Part shown: in pieces, positions 36,726 to 46,800 of the stretch
Position numbering within the stretch: the first letter of the stretch is position 1
Layout: each line of letters opens with the position of its first letter
Assembly (NCBI GenBank): GCA_016937155.1
Contig: JAFGWM010000027.1
Coordinates: forward strand, 1-64,000
Length of the DNA: 64,000 bases
Reading direction: 5' to 3'
From: Deltaproteobacteria bacterium
GTDB taxonomy: Bacteria > Myxococcota_A > Polyangia > HGW-17
Translations under genes and position numbers: made by a program
The notes under the pieces: model-generated
Seen by the model: the letters and a program-made list of their open reading frames with translations, nothing else
The model's database searches: none
Told to the model about the DNA's origin: nothing

Positions 36726-36788
36726 ACATACGAAATCCTGTACCATCACCCATGATTCCGGTTTCCCTGGCTCCCTGTTTTATCATTA

Positions 36789-37793
36789 TTATTTCAGTGT
36801 TTTTATGATCTCTTCTGATAATCCTGTAAGTTCGATTATATCTTCAATACTGAAACCTTTACCAAGAAGGTTTTTCGCAATATTTACTGCTCCCTTCTCC
36901 ATTCCCCTCTCCATTCCGGCTCTCATCCCTTCATTACGACCCTTCTCCATTCCCCTCTCCATTCCGGCTCTCATCCCTTCATTACGACCCTTCTCCATTC
37001 CCTTCTCCATTCCTTCCTTTAGACCTTCCTCTATCCCTTTCTCAAAACCCCTCTCGAACCCCTCTTCCTTCATGTAATCCATTTGATTTTTCGTATCACG
37101 GTACGCCTTCAGCGAGCGTATGTACCACAGTCTCTCATCTGCATTCATATTGGCTAAATCTGCTTCATCAAGGAACTTCATGAATATCTCCTCAGTGTAG
37201 CCTTCTGGCACTCCATTTAATTTAGCCAGATTTTTCAGAAGATAAAGCCATTTTTCCCGATGGGACTTCAACTCACTTGTCTCGTATTCTATTTTTGGTA
37301 TCTCAAGATATATGTAATTCAGAACGTGACTGAATTCCTTTTTGCTTTTTGTAGTATGCAGTTTTACACAGGTGATAACATCATCCTCAGCTATTTCTTC
37401 CGGTAGTAAAAAATTCAGAATACTTATGACATAAACTGCTTTCAGTGAATAATTCCAGTCTCCTCTGTGTGACTGTTCCTGAACTGCATGCATTGAGTAA
37501 TATATCGATCTTTCAACATATTTCTGTTGTTTTGTGTTTTGAAGTTCTACTATTATTCTGCTTCCGTCTGAAGTCGTGCAGTAAAGATCAAATACTGCTT
37601 TTCGATCTGATTTGGATTCCCCCAGTTGTTCAGTATTTAGATATTCCAGATCGGTGATTGTGTTTTCGTATCCTTCAAGGATTGCATTCAGAAAATCAAT
37701 AAGTATCTCTCTGGAAGGGGGTCCGAAAAGTTTCTTGAAACTGAAATCCGTAAAAAAGTTAATGTATTTTCCTTCAATTATTTCCTGACCCAT
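36789..37793 (-). CDS. Rpn-family PD-(D/E)XK nuclease, transposase-like
   Basis: Product of 334 residues. The start KYINFFTDFSFKKLFG is the typical N-terminus of Rpn/YhgA-type recombination-promoting nucleases. The catalytic pattern appears as FDLYCTT...IIVELQ (Asp, then E-x-Q), about residues 68-84. The end is a Met/Glu/Lys/Gly-rich repeat (EKGRNEGMRAGMERGM twice) and a helical tail GFSIEDIIELTGLSEEIIKTL. The family moves or promotes recombination, often in many copies. A decayed homologue is at 61.8-62.3 kb. Both copies lie just 3' of tRNA genes. The repeat length may vary between strains. Confidence 0.85.
   Translation of the reverse strand: MGQEIIEGKYINFFTDFSFKKLFGPPSREILIDFLNAILEGYENTITDLEYLNTEQLGESKSDRKAVFDLYCTTSDGSRIIVELQNTKQQKYVERSIYYSMHAVQEQSHRGDWNYSLKAVYVISILNFLLPEEIAEDDVITCVKLHTTKSKKEFSHVLNYIYLEIPKIEYETSELKSHREKWLYLLKNLAKLNGVPEGYTEEIFMKFLDEADLANMNADERLWYIRSLKAYRDTKNQMDYMKEEGFERGFEKGIEEGLKEGMEKGMEKGRNEGMRAGMERGMEKGRNEGMRAGMERGMEKGAVNIAKNLLGKGFSIEDIIELTGLSEEIIKTLK
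36901..36996 (-). repeat. 48-bp tandem repeat inside the Rpn gene
   Basis: Two identical 48-base units (36901-36948, 36949-36996), plus a partial third, encode the residues EKGRNEGMRAGMERGM. The unit is a multiple of 3, so expansion or loss keeps the frame. Confidence 0.85.
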
Positions 37794-37889
37794 ATTCAGA
37801 TTTCTCCTTTTGTTAAAACTTAAAAAGTATGCTGAATATGTTTTCGCCGAATTTCACAAAATGTTTCACTTTTCCAGATTTTTTCTTTC

Positions 37890-37945
37890 CCCCGGTTTCC
37901 TCTCGCACCTTTGCGGGCAAATGCAATATTGCCCCAACGGGATGC
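37890..37945. repeat. Second copy of the flanking short repeat
   Basis: CCGGTTTCCT, then CCTTTGCGGGCA (37908-37919) and GGGCAA-ATGCAATA-TTGCCC, in the same orientation as the copy at 36701. The two flank the Rpn gene about 1.2 kb apart, as short direct repeats. Confidence 0.5.
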
Positions 37946-37980
37946 CGGGTTTGCTGGTGTTTTGGGGGGATTTTTGGGAA

Positions 37981-38015
37981 AAAAAAAGCTCCATGTACTG
38001 GACATGGAACTTTTA
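37981..38015 (-). terminator. Terminator for tRNA-Met (probably two-way)
   Basis: The stem AGCTCCATGT/ACATGGAACT around ACTGG (one wobble) sits between A-tracts: the minus strand reads a stem, then nine T, and the plus strand ends in CTTTT. It lies 40 bases past the tRNA-Met 3' end. Confidence 0.65.
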
Positions 38016-38053
38016 TCAGTTCTTTTTACTGTCATTTTTGACAGAAAAAGAGA

Positions 38054-38130
38054 TGGTGGCGATGCAGAGACTTGAACTCCGGACACAACGGATATGAGCC
38101 GTTTGCTCTGACCTGCTGAGCTACATCGCC
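38054..38130 (-). tRNA. tRNA-Met (anticodon CAT)
   Basis: Acceptor GGCGATG pairs with CATCGCC; anticodon stem-loop AACGG-CTCATAT-CCGTT. ACCA is encoded at the 3' end. It lacks the three G:C pairs of initiator tRNA, so it is elongator Met; a lysidine-modified tRNA-Ile2 would have the same anticodon and cannot be excluded. Confidence 0.88.
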
Positions 38131-38144
38131 CCAAGCGAATATGG

Positions 38145-38172
38145 TTTATAAAGAATTGAATTATTTTGTCAA
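38145..38172 (-). promoter_or_regulatory. Promoter of tRNA-Met
   Basis: Minus strand: TTGACA (38172-38167), 16 bases, TATAAA (38150-38145); the tRNA begins 14 bases downstream. A near-perfect sigma70 pair. Confidence 0.7.
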
Positions 38173-38329
38173 GTATTTTTATTTCAATTTTTAAAGGGAT
38201 TCAGAATAATTGATATTCAATGATATTTTTCAATCCGAATTATTTAATGCCAGTATTTCATGTACATAATTTTTCATATATATATATATTACCTGTGCCT
38301 TCAGGATTTCAGACAGGAGTTACGAATAA

Positions 38330-39103
38330 ATGCATGCTAATATTTTTGAACAGATTGCAGATGGAATTAAAGACCATGAAACCTTTGTAGTTGCCACTGT
38401 AGTTGGAACAACAGGATCCAGCCCTGCTAAAACATCATTCAGACTGATGGTCAAATCAGATGGAACTTCCCATGGAACCGTGGGGGGTGGAGCTCTGGAA
38501 AACGAAGTCATTAAAAAAGCCATGACCATAATGGGGCAGGAAAGCAGCTTTATTGAAAGTTTCAGTCTTGAAAGTGATCTTCACATGGCCTGTGGAGGAA
38601 ATGTCACCGTTCTGCTGGAAAGTTTTTCACCTAGCGTACTGCATATCTTCGGCGCCGGTCACGTGTGTCAGGCACTTATAAGAGTTGTTCAGAATGCCGG
38701 TTTTACCGTAATTGTATATGATGACAGAGAAGAATTCCGTTATATCGGGGAAAAATTCAATGTTAAATTTGTCCATGGAGACATGGCAACATCCGCATCG
38801 AGAATCAAGGGTGGCAAAAACGCATATGCTCTGGTGACGACTTATGATCATCTCCACGATGAAGCAGTTGGTATGGCTCTGGTGGACAAAGATCTTGGTT
38901 TTCTGGGAATAATTGGCAGTTCAAGGAAATCAGTAAAATACAGGAATAATTTTCTTCAGGCTGGTGTGGCAAAGGAAAAGGTTGATTCAATAATATGCCC
39001 TGTGGGCCTTCCCATAGGAGGATCAACACCGGGAGAAATCGCTGTTTCCATTGCAAGCCAGTTGATAGCTGTAAGATCAGGTAAAATCAGCAATTTTAAA
39101 TAA
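38330..39103 (+). CDS. XdhC/CoxI-family protein for molybdenum-enzyme maturation
   Basis: Product of 257 residues. The N-terminal XdhC part has VVGTTGSSPAKTSFRLMV and GTVGGGALENEV; the C-terminal Rossmann part has LHIFGAGHVCQALIRVV and GFLGIIGSSRKSVKYR, then ICPVGLPIGGSTPGEIAVSI. XdhC proteins bind molybdenum cofactor and help insert the sulfurated form into xanthine-dehydrogenase-type enzymes. AGGAG precedes the ATG. The MocA-like gene starts one base after the stop, a usual partner. No molybdenum hydroxylase gene is seen within the window. Confidence 0.88.
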   Translation: MHANIFEQIADGIKDHETFVVATVVGTTGSSPAKTSFRLMVKSDGTSHGTVGGGALENEVIKKAMTIMGQESSFIESFSLESDLHMACGGNVTVLLESFSPSVLHIFGAGHVCQALIRVVQNAGFTVIVYDDREEFRYIGEKFNVKFVHGDMATSASRIKGGKNAYALVTTYDHLHDEAVGMALVDKDLGFLGIIGSSRKSVKYRNNFLQAGVAKEKVDSIICPVGLPIGGSTPGEIAVSIASQLIAVRSGKISNFK

Positions 39104-39104
39104 A

Positions 39105-39680
39105 ATGAAACTCTGCGCAATTGTTACAGCAGCCGGTCAGGGAAAAAGATACGGGGGTCCCAAAGTATTCGGGATAAGAGACGGAGCAGTTTTTCACGAA
39201 ATTATCGCCGATAAACTTCAAAGTCACGACATCGACACTGTCTGGGTTGTTTCAGGGGAAAATATTTCTAATGAACTGAAAAAATTCCCTGTTCATCAAT
39301 CGGATATTTTTGCATATAACACAAATCCATCTTCAGATATGTTTGCAAGTATACTGGCTGCCACACAGTTTGTATCAGCTCACTACACCCATATCATGCT
39401 GTGGCCTGTTGATTTTCCCGATGTCACCGAGGAAAGTATAAATAAGATTATAGCCAGCTTTACATCTGAAAAAAATCATTATGATGTAATTAAACCCTTT
39501 TGTGATAATAAAGGCGGACACCCTGTTATCTTTTCAAAGAGAGCATTCACTCTGGCAGTTTCCACAAACTCCGGTGGAGGACTGAGAGATTATTTTCGCA
39601 ATTCGCGCCCCATTACAATTGCTGTACAAACCAAATCTGATGTTCTGAGAAACATTAATTTCAAAACCAGAGAAAAATAA
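39105..39680 (+). CDS. MocA-like nucleotidyltransferase (molybdenum cofactor)
   Basis: Product of 191 residues with the MobA-like start VTAAGQGKRYGGPKVF (7-22), MLWPVDFPDVTEESI (about 95-110, catalytic Asp) and GGHPVIFSKRAF. MocA transfers CMP to molybdopterin; MobA transfers GMP. The pairing with xdhC favours MocA, the cytidylyltransferase used for xanthine-dehydrogenase-family enzymes. The loop differs from the classic LAAGxSxRMG, so activity may vary. Convergent with the membrane protein gene 9 bases away. Confidence 0.78.
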   Translation: MKLCAIVTAAGQGKRYGGPKVFGIRDGAVFHEIIADKLQSHDIDTVWVVSGENISNELKKFPVHQSDIFAYNTNPSSDMFASILAATQFVSAHYTHIMLWPVDFPDVTEESINKIIASFTSEKNHYDVIKPFCDNKGGHPVIFSKRAFTLAVSTNSGGGLRDYFRNSRPITIAVQTKSDVLRNINFKTREK

Positions 39681-39688
39681 TTGTTTTC

Positions 39689-40738
39689 TCATGATACCGA
39701 ACGATAAACAGCCTTAACTTCAGTAATATACTGGCTTTTCAGTTTTTCGTTTTTTTCTTCCAGAAGCATGATTTTTTTATCAATATCCACCATAATGTGA
39801 TCCATGCGTCTTGAAGCTGTGAGGTACACAGGAACCGCTGCCACAATGCTCAAAACCGCAAGGGCTACAATGGCTCGAAAAAGTGAAACGTACTGAAAAT
39901 CACGAAAGGTTATGGGGATAAAAAACAGTGTCAGAAAAGCAATGAGAATTATAAATCCCGAAAGTTTTTCCCTTCTTAAAAAATCTCCGGTAAGTGCCCG
40001 CTTTTTAAAGAGATAGTTATCACGCTTTTTTGCATTATCAGTGAGTTTTTCCTTCAGGTTTACCTCAGCAGGAAGACTTCCGACACCATAGATCGTCTGG
40101 TGATCGTCAAAATACAGGGAATATGTTTTACCCTCATACCCAAAAACCACATTTTTAAGTTCAAGTTGAATGGAAACTTTTTTTGATTCAACATCTATAA
40201 TTTCATCAAGAATTTCAAGTTCAGGCTGACGATGGCAGTTTAATGCAACTTTTTCAAATAACTTCTTTTTTGAGGCATCAGTAATGGCTTTTTCTCCTTG
40301 TTCATCAAGAACTGATTCATCATACTCATCATCAGTAATATAACTCTGAAAATTCTCAAAAACAGTAACAGGAGGCTTTGAAGTGTTTAGAGGATGAAGA
40401 AAGGAAACTGCCTCTATGGTATATCTGCTTTCTCTTGTATAAGTATCCTCAAATTCAGTATTTTTTCGCAAAAGTGCTTCACATGCACCTCCAGAATCCC
40501 TGTATTCAAGCGTCTCGTACTCAAATCCTTCCCTGAACTGGGTGGTTTTTTCACATCTCGATACATCCGCTGTAAGTTTAACACCTGCAGTTTTTATAAC
40601 CTCGTGTGAAACACTTTCAACAGTGCAGTTTTTTATAAAATCAGTTGAAACCGGGGTAAGATTCTCCAGTGCATCCCTGATAAAAAACTCTAAAATCAAA
40701 TGGTTTTCAGAACTGGAAAGAACACCCGAGGACTTCAT
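39689..40738 (-). CDS. Predicted two-helix membrane protein of unknown function
   Basis: Product of 349 residues without a signal peptide. Residues 1-260 are acidic, mixed alpha/beta and probably soluble. Two transmembrane helices (about 270-290 and 295-315) follow, then a coiled-coil-like tail (DIDKKIMLLEEKNEKLKSQY). No known family is recognised. GGAG precedes the ATG. It lies 67 bases downstream of the giant 2338-residue protein, so it is possibly in one operon with it. Confidence 0.72.
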   Translation of the reverse strand: MKSSGVLSSSENHLILEFFIRDALENLTPVSTDFIKNCTVESVSHEVIKTAGVKLTADVSRCEKTTQFREGFEYETLEYRDSGGACEALLRKNTEFEDTYTRESRYTIEAVSFLHPLNTSKPPVTVFENFQSYITDDEYDESVLDEQGEKAITDASKKKLFEKVALNCHRQPELEILDEIIDVESKKVSIQLELKNVVFGYEGKTYSLYFDDHQTIYGVGSLPAEVNLKEKLTDNAKKRDNYLFKKRALTGDFLRREKLSGFIILIAFLTLFFIPITFRDFQYVSLFRAIVALAVLSIVAAVPVYLTASRRMDHIMVDIDKKIMLLEEKNEKLKSQYITEVKAVYRSVS

Positions 40739-40805
40739 CCATATATCTCCATTGCCAGAGGCAGCAGTGAATATAAAGGATTGATAATCTTATCCACAGC
40801 ATGTC

Positions 40806-43800
40806 TCAGTTATTAACCACAAGTCTGTACATTCTGGAGGATTTCAGGAAATTATGAAATCTTTCGTCCAGAATCATGTTATATACATCCTTAATCACTG
40901 ATTCACGCCGGTCAACTACTTCAGTGCACACCAGAAAACCAATACGGTTCACCATGCACTGGCGGACTTTATTTATTCCACCCGCATGAATTCTCCAGTT
41001 GGAAAGAGTTTCAGCTAAAACAGTCTTCAAATGACTGCCTCCTGTTTCAAGTGCTCTGCTGGCGGTCAGTTGCATCGAGGGAGAAGCACTGCCCCCCTCA
41101 CTTGCATCACTTTCAGGAAATAATAATCCTAAAACTGCGGAGAAAAGACCTGATATCTCTTCATCGGACATACCATCAAAACGGTCGAAACCAAGAATAT
41201 GAACAAAAAGATGTCCCGCAACAGCACCACTTAAAGCATGGGGAGTCAGTTGAGAGTAGAGATATGATGGCACGTAAACTGTAAAAGCATCATGTCCTGT
41301 GATTACAAATCTGTCAGTTTTTGAACTAAACAAAGTGCAATCAAGGCCTGTGGTGTTTCTGATTATCTGACTGAGGGGAATTTCCTCTATGATTTCAGGT
41401 GTCAGATAACTGAGTTGTGGAAAATACTTAAGGACTGAATAAAATCCCTGACTATCCTTGGCAGGATAAAGCATTCCGGGAAATTCTCCCGTTGTAAGAG
41501 CCCTAAAATCAAAACCCGAAAACACCGGTGGAGAACTATTGGTTAATGTATTCTCAAGGTTCTTCAGATATTCCAGAGAATCATCCATATGAAGGGTTTT
41601 CAGGACAAGTTCAGTTGCTTCCAGAAGAGATTTGCCGACTTTTAAATCATCACTGTGGTATTTGCCCAGCATTGACTTCAGATGAAGCCTGAGAAAAACC
41701 TCATCATGGTCTCTGCGGGTGAAATCAATAAAGGATTGAATCAACTGTGCATCTTCAGGATTAATATCCAGCATTGCGATGTAATACCTGCGCGCCAGAT
41801 GCATATCCTTAAGATAGTTTTCAGATGTCAGAGCAGCATTTTTCAGTACTTCAGTTGTAAAAAACTTATTGTATTCAATCTTTAGTGCCTTATCAAAACA
41901 CTTTATTGCTTTTTCCGGGTTTGATGAACCAGACTTTTCACCTGAAAGTCTGAGGGCAAATATATTTTCACTCCAGACCTTTAGAGCTTTGTCAAGGATC
42001 TCATCAACTGCCGGGCTTTTCTCAATCCCTGTATCAACGGGATTGAGAGCTGAAAGATATAACAGCATGGATACTTCAACAGGATACCTGAGAGCATCCA
42101 CTGTGTTCATATCTGATTTCAGGCCACACACCACCTTTATCATTGAATTCAGAAGTGCTGCTTGAGAGGATATTTTCTCCAGATCCGAAGACGTAATCAC
42201 TTCTATAAACTTCAGACCGTCACCCTTTTTACCGTGTGAAACCGCAATATTCCACTCAAGTATCCGTCGATGGTATTCATCAGTCTCCCCGGGAAAGCGG
42301 TATTCCATAATCTCCACAGTGTCCTCATCGCATTTTTTCATGGAATACATCGCCCTTTTAAAGGCTGTTTCATCAGATGGATTTTGTCTGATAAGACTGG
42401 TGAATATTTCTCCAGCGGTTTTGTAATCACCACTTTTAAGAAGCAAAATCCCATAAATATGCTTAACAGTTTCAGCATCATAGCGATCATTAAACCAGCT
42501 TTCCGGATACTTACCGCTTACCCTTCCAGCCAGAATTTCAGTCAGTTCAGTTAGCTTTTTATTACGACACAGATGACAGCACAGACTGTACAGAGAGGAC
42601 GCATGATGTTTACCAAGAGGCAACAATACATCACTCAAATCGTCTGTGGTATCAGTCTTCTTTGCAACACTGTATTCTGCTGCAAACTGATTATGCCATC
42701 TGGAAAAGTCCGGATTCTCCTGAAGGTACTCAAGTAAAACACCGGAATTAAGCGGTGGAGTTGTTGATAAAAACGCGAAAATCCCGGTGAAGAAATCCTT
42801 TTTTAAATCCGGAAAGGGAACTTCAGTATTAGGCCAGGCTTTTTTATCTCTGAATTTGATTCGCTCCATTTCTTTTCTGAATGACTGCCTGTTTTTATCA
42901 CTCTGAATCCTGGCAATTGCCTTCTCAAGGTGCTTTTTTAAAAGAGAACTGCTGCTGCTGGAGAAAATCATCTCAAAGCTGTATTCCTCACCTGAATATT
43001 TTCTCTCTGTGGCATCGTCCGGAAGACTCAGTACAAATGAATCCAGCCATCGACTGAAATGAAGTGATAACGGACTCTTTTCCTTTCTTAAATAGTCAAT
43101 CACCCGCTCTATCTTCTGATTTCTGAAAAGATCATCCCTTAAGATACGTGAATTCCTCCTTAATACATCGGGGATATCCATAAAACGCCCCAGACTTATG
43201 GAGGCACTGTAAAACATGATATCGGCGAATTCGCCCCTGACATAAGTGGTATCAGCAGACAGTATTTCCTCCGATTTTCCTCCTCTCAGAGCCTGTCTGA
43301 AACGGGAAATTTCAACTGTTTTTTCCGGTATGAACTGGTAATACATCGAAGGATCCCTTCTCATCAGTTCATTTCTCCACATTCCGAAAAGAGCCCCCAG
43401 ATATCCATGTTCACTGTCTGAATTACCACAGTATTCAAGCAGCGAATTATCATCACTGCTGAAAAACCATCGAATGAATGGAGCGCTTCCATTTCCTGAA
43501 CTTCCTGGAAATACAATTTGTGTAAGAACATCACATGAGTCACCGAGGGAGGGATTTTTTTCGGTAAAGGAAATAATATCTGCAGGATTCCTGAAATGAT
43601 GCTCTCCTATGGTTGCTTCAGAAACATCCATGTTATCAAATGATTTTGAAATTGCAGATATCGACTCAAGAACCCCATAGAGGTCATGGGGTATAAAATC
43701 AACTCCGGTGGAAATATCCATTGACCTGAGAGCGCTTGCATCCTTCAGGAAATCATCCAGTATAAAGAGAAATGAATAATCATCATCAAAAGTTTCTTCA

Positions 43801-46800
43801 TCACCTGAAATATTATTCATCCACTTCAGAAGTCCTGTACTGTCACATGCACTCCTTATCAACTGAAGTTTCCGGCGAGTTTCAGTATCAGAGCGCTGCT
43901 GCTGCATTCTCGCGGCGAGATCCACAAAGGGGTAAAGATCCCTCGAATCCGGAACCTGAGGCAGTGAGTCTGTATTCCCTCTGATGGAATCCATTAAGTG
44001 TATTAAACTATTCAACTCATCTGAATCAGTACTGATTTTAGAGAATTTCCCCCTCCCTGAAAATGCATCAAGCCACAATGTACAGAAATCATCTGAATCA
44101 CCTGAGAACTCACCATCATCAGTAAATCTGATACCTAGCGAAATTGAATCATCTGCAGAAATATTATCCAGTTCACTCCACTGCCTGTTTTTTCGGAAAA
44201 TATGATGCTTATAGTTTATCGTGAAGCGTCCAAAATCAACTGATTCAAAAATAGCCGCTGCATTGCAGTTGGTATATTCGCTGTAAAAGTAAGCGAGATA
44301 ACAGTCTCCAGCTGAATCTTCAGATATCAGTTGATTGCATAGTTTTGAGTGTTCTGATACCGCAGCATACCAGTCAGTGAGGAAAACACCCTCTGAAAGC
44401 TCCTCAGACAGTTGTGAAGCTCTTCCGGTTACAAGTTTCCAGAAAACACTGAGAGTTCTGAATGCAGCTGTCTGGTCGTGGGGTTTTAAAGTAAATGCAT
44501 CATCGCATAGAACATCACTTCCCAGATGCAGACCACAACTGAGAGAAAGAAGTCTCGTTACTATATCCGAATCACCATCACATCCCCCGATTAGAGTTGA
44601 AACCTTCTCATACTCACCTGCTGCAAGAAGCATTGTAAGAACATAAGTTTTTGGCACATGAGAATTTTCAAGCGCTCTGTTGCATTCAGAGATGAGTTTT
44701 TCAGTAATATCCATAGCTATCCCAAGGGGGGGAATCAGCACATTGATGTTCGTAGTCAACGGTTCATGTTCAGAGAAAAAGGAAAATGGAGGTTCAGTTG
44801 GAGGATTTTCACTCATATACGCGATTGTTTCAGGGGGTAAAAGATCCTTCAGGAGAGTCAATCCCTCTTCGCTTTCACTCTTTTTCAGTATTTCAATAAG
44901 CCAGGAAGTTACAGCTTCATTATTCATGTAAAGACTTACATTTATTGCACCGATCAGAGCAGAAATCTCATCCTTAAAATCAGCGTAAATATACCAGAAG
45001 GCTTTCAGACTTGTGTAGTGGTCTCCACTTTCAAATGCCATATTTGCGGTTTTGTACAGATGCTCCTTCCTAGGTTCATCATTATTGCTCAGCGTGTCAC
45101 ACTGTATCGCGCTTCCCAGATATTCCAGAGATGGGCTTGAAATATATTCATTTAACCGCTCCACAAAGAACGCCCCTTCAGGGGTGATTAATTTCATATT
45201 CTGTCGCCGAAAATCCCAGGCCTGCTGAAGATTTCCGGATAATTCCAGTTCTATTGCCCTTAATTCCACACCATCAATGAGAGGATTCCTCTCATCCCCG
45301 GTGAGCGCCTGAGCCCATAACGAAGACATCCGGTGAGGATAAAGAATTGAATACAGAAGTTCACTCTCATGCGATAGCGAAACTGAATTTCCGAACATGC
45401 CGGTGAAAGCTCTGTACTCTGTACTCAGATCGATTCCCGTAGTGCTGATATCCAAACACCTGACCCACAGGGAATAATTTTCTTTTTCAATGGCTCTCAA
45501 TCTTACCGCATTCAGGATCAGTCTGTGGTATTCATCATCTGAAAATGGATTTTCACTGCTGTAAAATTCAGGATTCTCAAAATATCTATGGAGTAATATT
45601 TCTGCTTTCTGCCAGTCACAAAAAGAAGGAGATTTGATTTTTTCCTGATTTCCCGTGAGAAATCCACTGAGCCACAGAAGACTGCGAGCAACACTGTAAT
45701 CAGGAGAACTGTCATATATATCCTGACACCACTCAACAAATCCTTCAGGTATATACTCCACATTCTGGAATAGATATCTCAGAGCGTTCACCGTACCCAT
45801 AAGAAACTGATTATGATGAAAATACCTGGAATTTTCATATGTTCTGCTTTTATATTCAGAAAAGCCCAGAGAGACCGGGGCAAGTACACTCTGAAACCAT
45901 CGGGATACTCCTGATTCAAGGGAATCAAGGAGATAATAACTGTCGGGATCCCTCAAAACCTTTTCAACTGCATCAGTTTCATTACTCTGAAACTCGTCCA
46001 GAATGGATACTATTGATTCCTCATCAGATTCATATACTCTTTTGTATTCCAGTTTGATTTTATGTATCAGTTCAAAATGGCTGAAGTTTTCACATAACAT
46101 TCCCGCTTCAGTCAGTTTTCCGTTTTGAAGAAGTTTCCTGATGGTGAAAGCAGCAATAAATGGTTGTTGCTCAGTTCCCCCATTGCTTTCCAGAAGGTTC
46201 ATCCATACTTCATCTGCCGGTTCAAATTTGGATAAAGTGCAGATACACGCTCCCAGAAAAAGTTCCTCTCTATCCAGTTCGCATTTACTCATGGTTGAGA
46301 CGAAAAGTGATGCGGCCTCTGTGTATCTTCCCACGGAAACAAGCATTTTCATGGTGGTTTCCAGTACCAAAGCTCTTTCTCGATCGTCATCAAGGGTATC
46401 CATTATGGCACTGTAGGGAGCATCAATGGATTTATTCAGTATATGCATCCACCAGGACAGATAAACTGATTCAATTTCAGATTCAGTGTAATCAGGAGTA
46501 TATGAAATTCCGTTCCATCCTAACGCCTGTATTTCATACAGTTTTTCCACATACTCAAGAAATGCTGATTCTTTTTTTCCAAATTTATTCAGATGAATTC
46601 CGTTTCTGCTCATTTCGGATGCCAGAATTGAAACTTCCGGATATTCCCTGTATACATCATCGATATTTTCCGGAATTTCTCCACTGCTCATCATAGCCAG
46701 TGGAGTTGAAAACAGATCCACAGACTGAATCCCTTTAACATACTTCCTTTCCTGAAAAGCCTTTCTCATAAGCAGAGAATTCACGATAACTGATTCTGAT

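Noticed and set aside
36598-36786. Minus-strand frame reading ETGNRK-like repeats
   Set aside because: Translation of a low-complexity TTTCCTG repeat next to a palindrome, not a gene.
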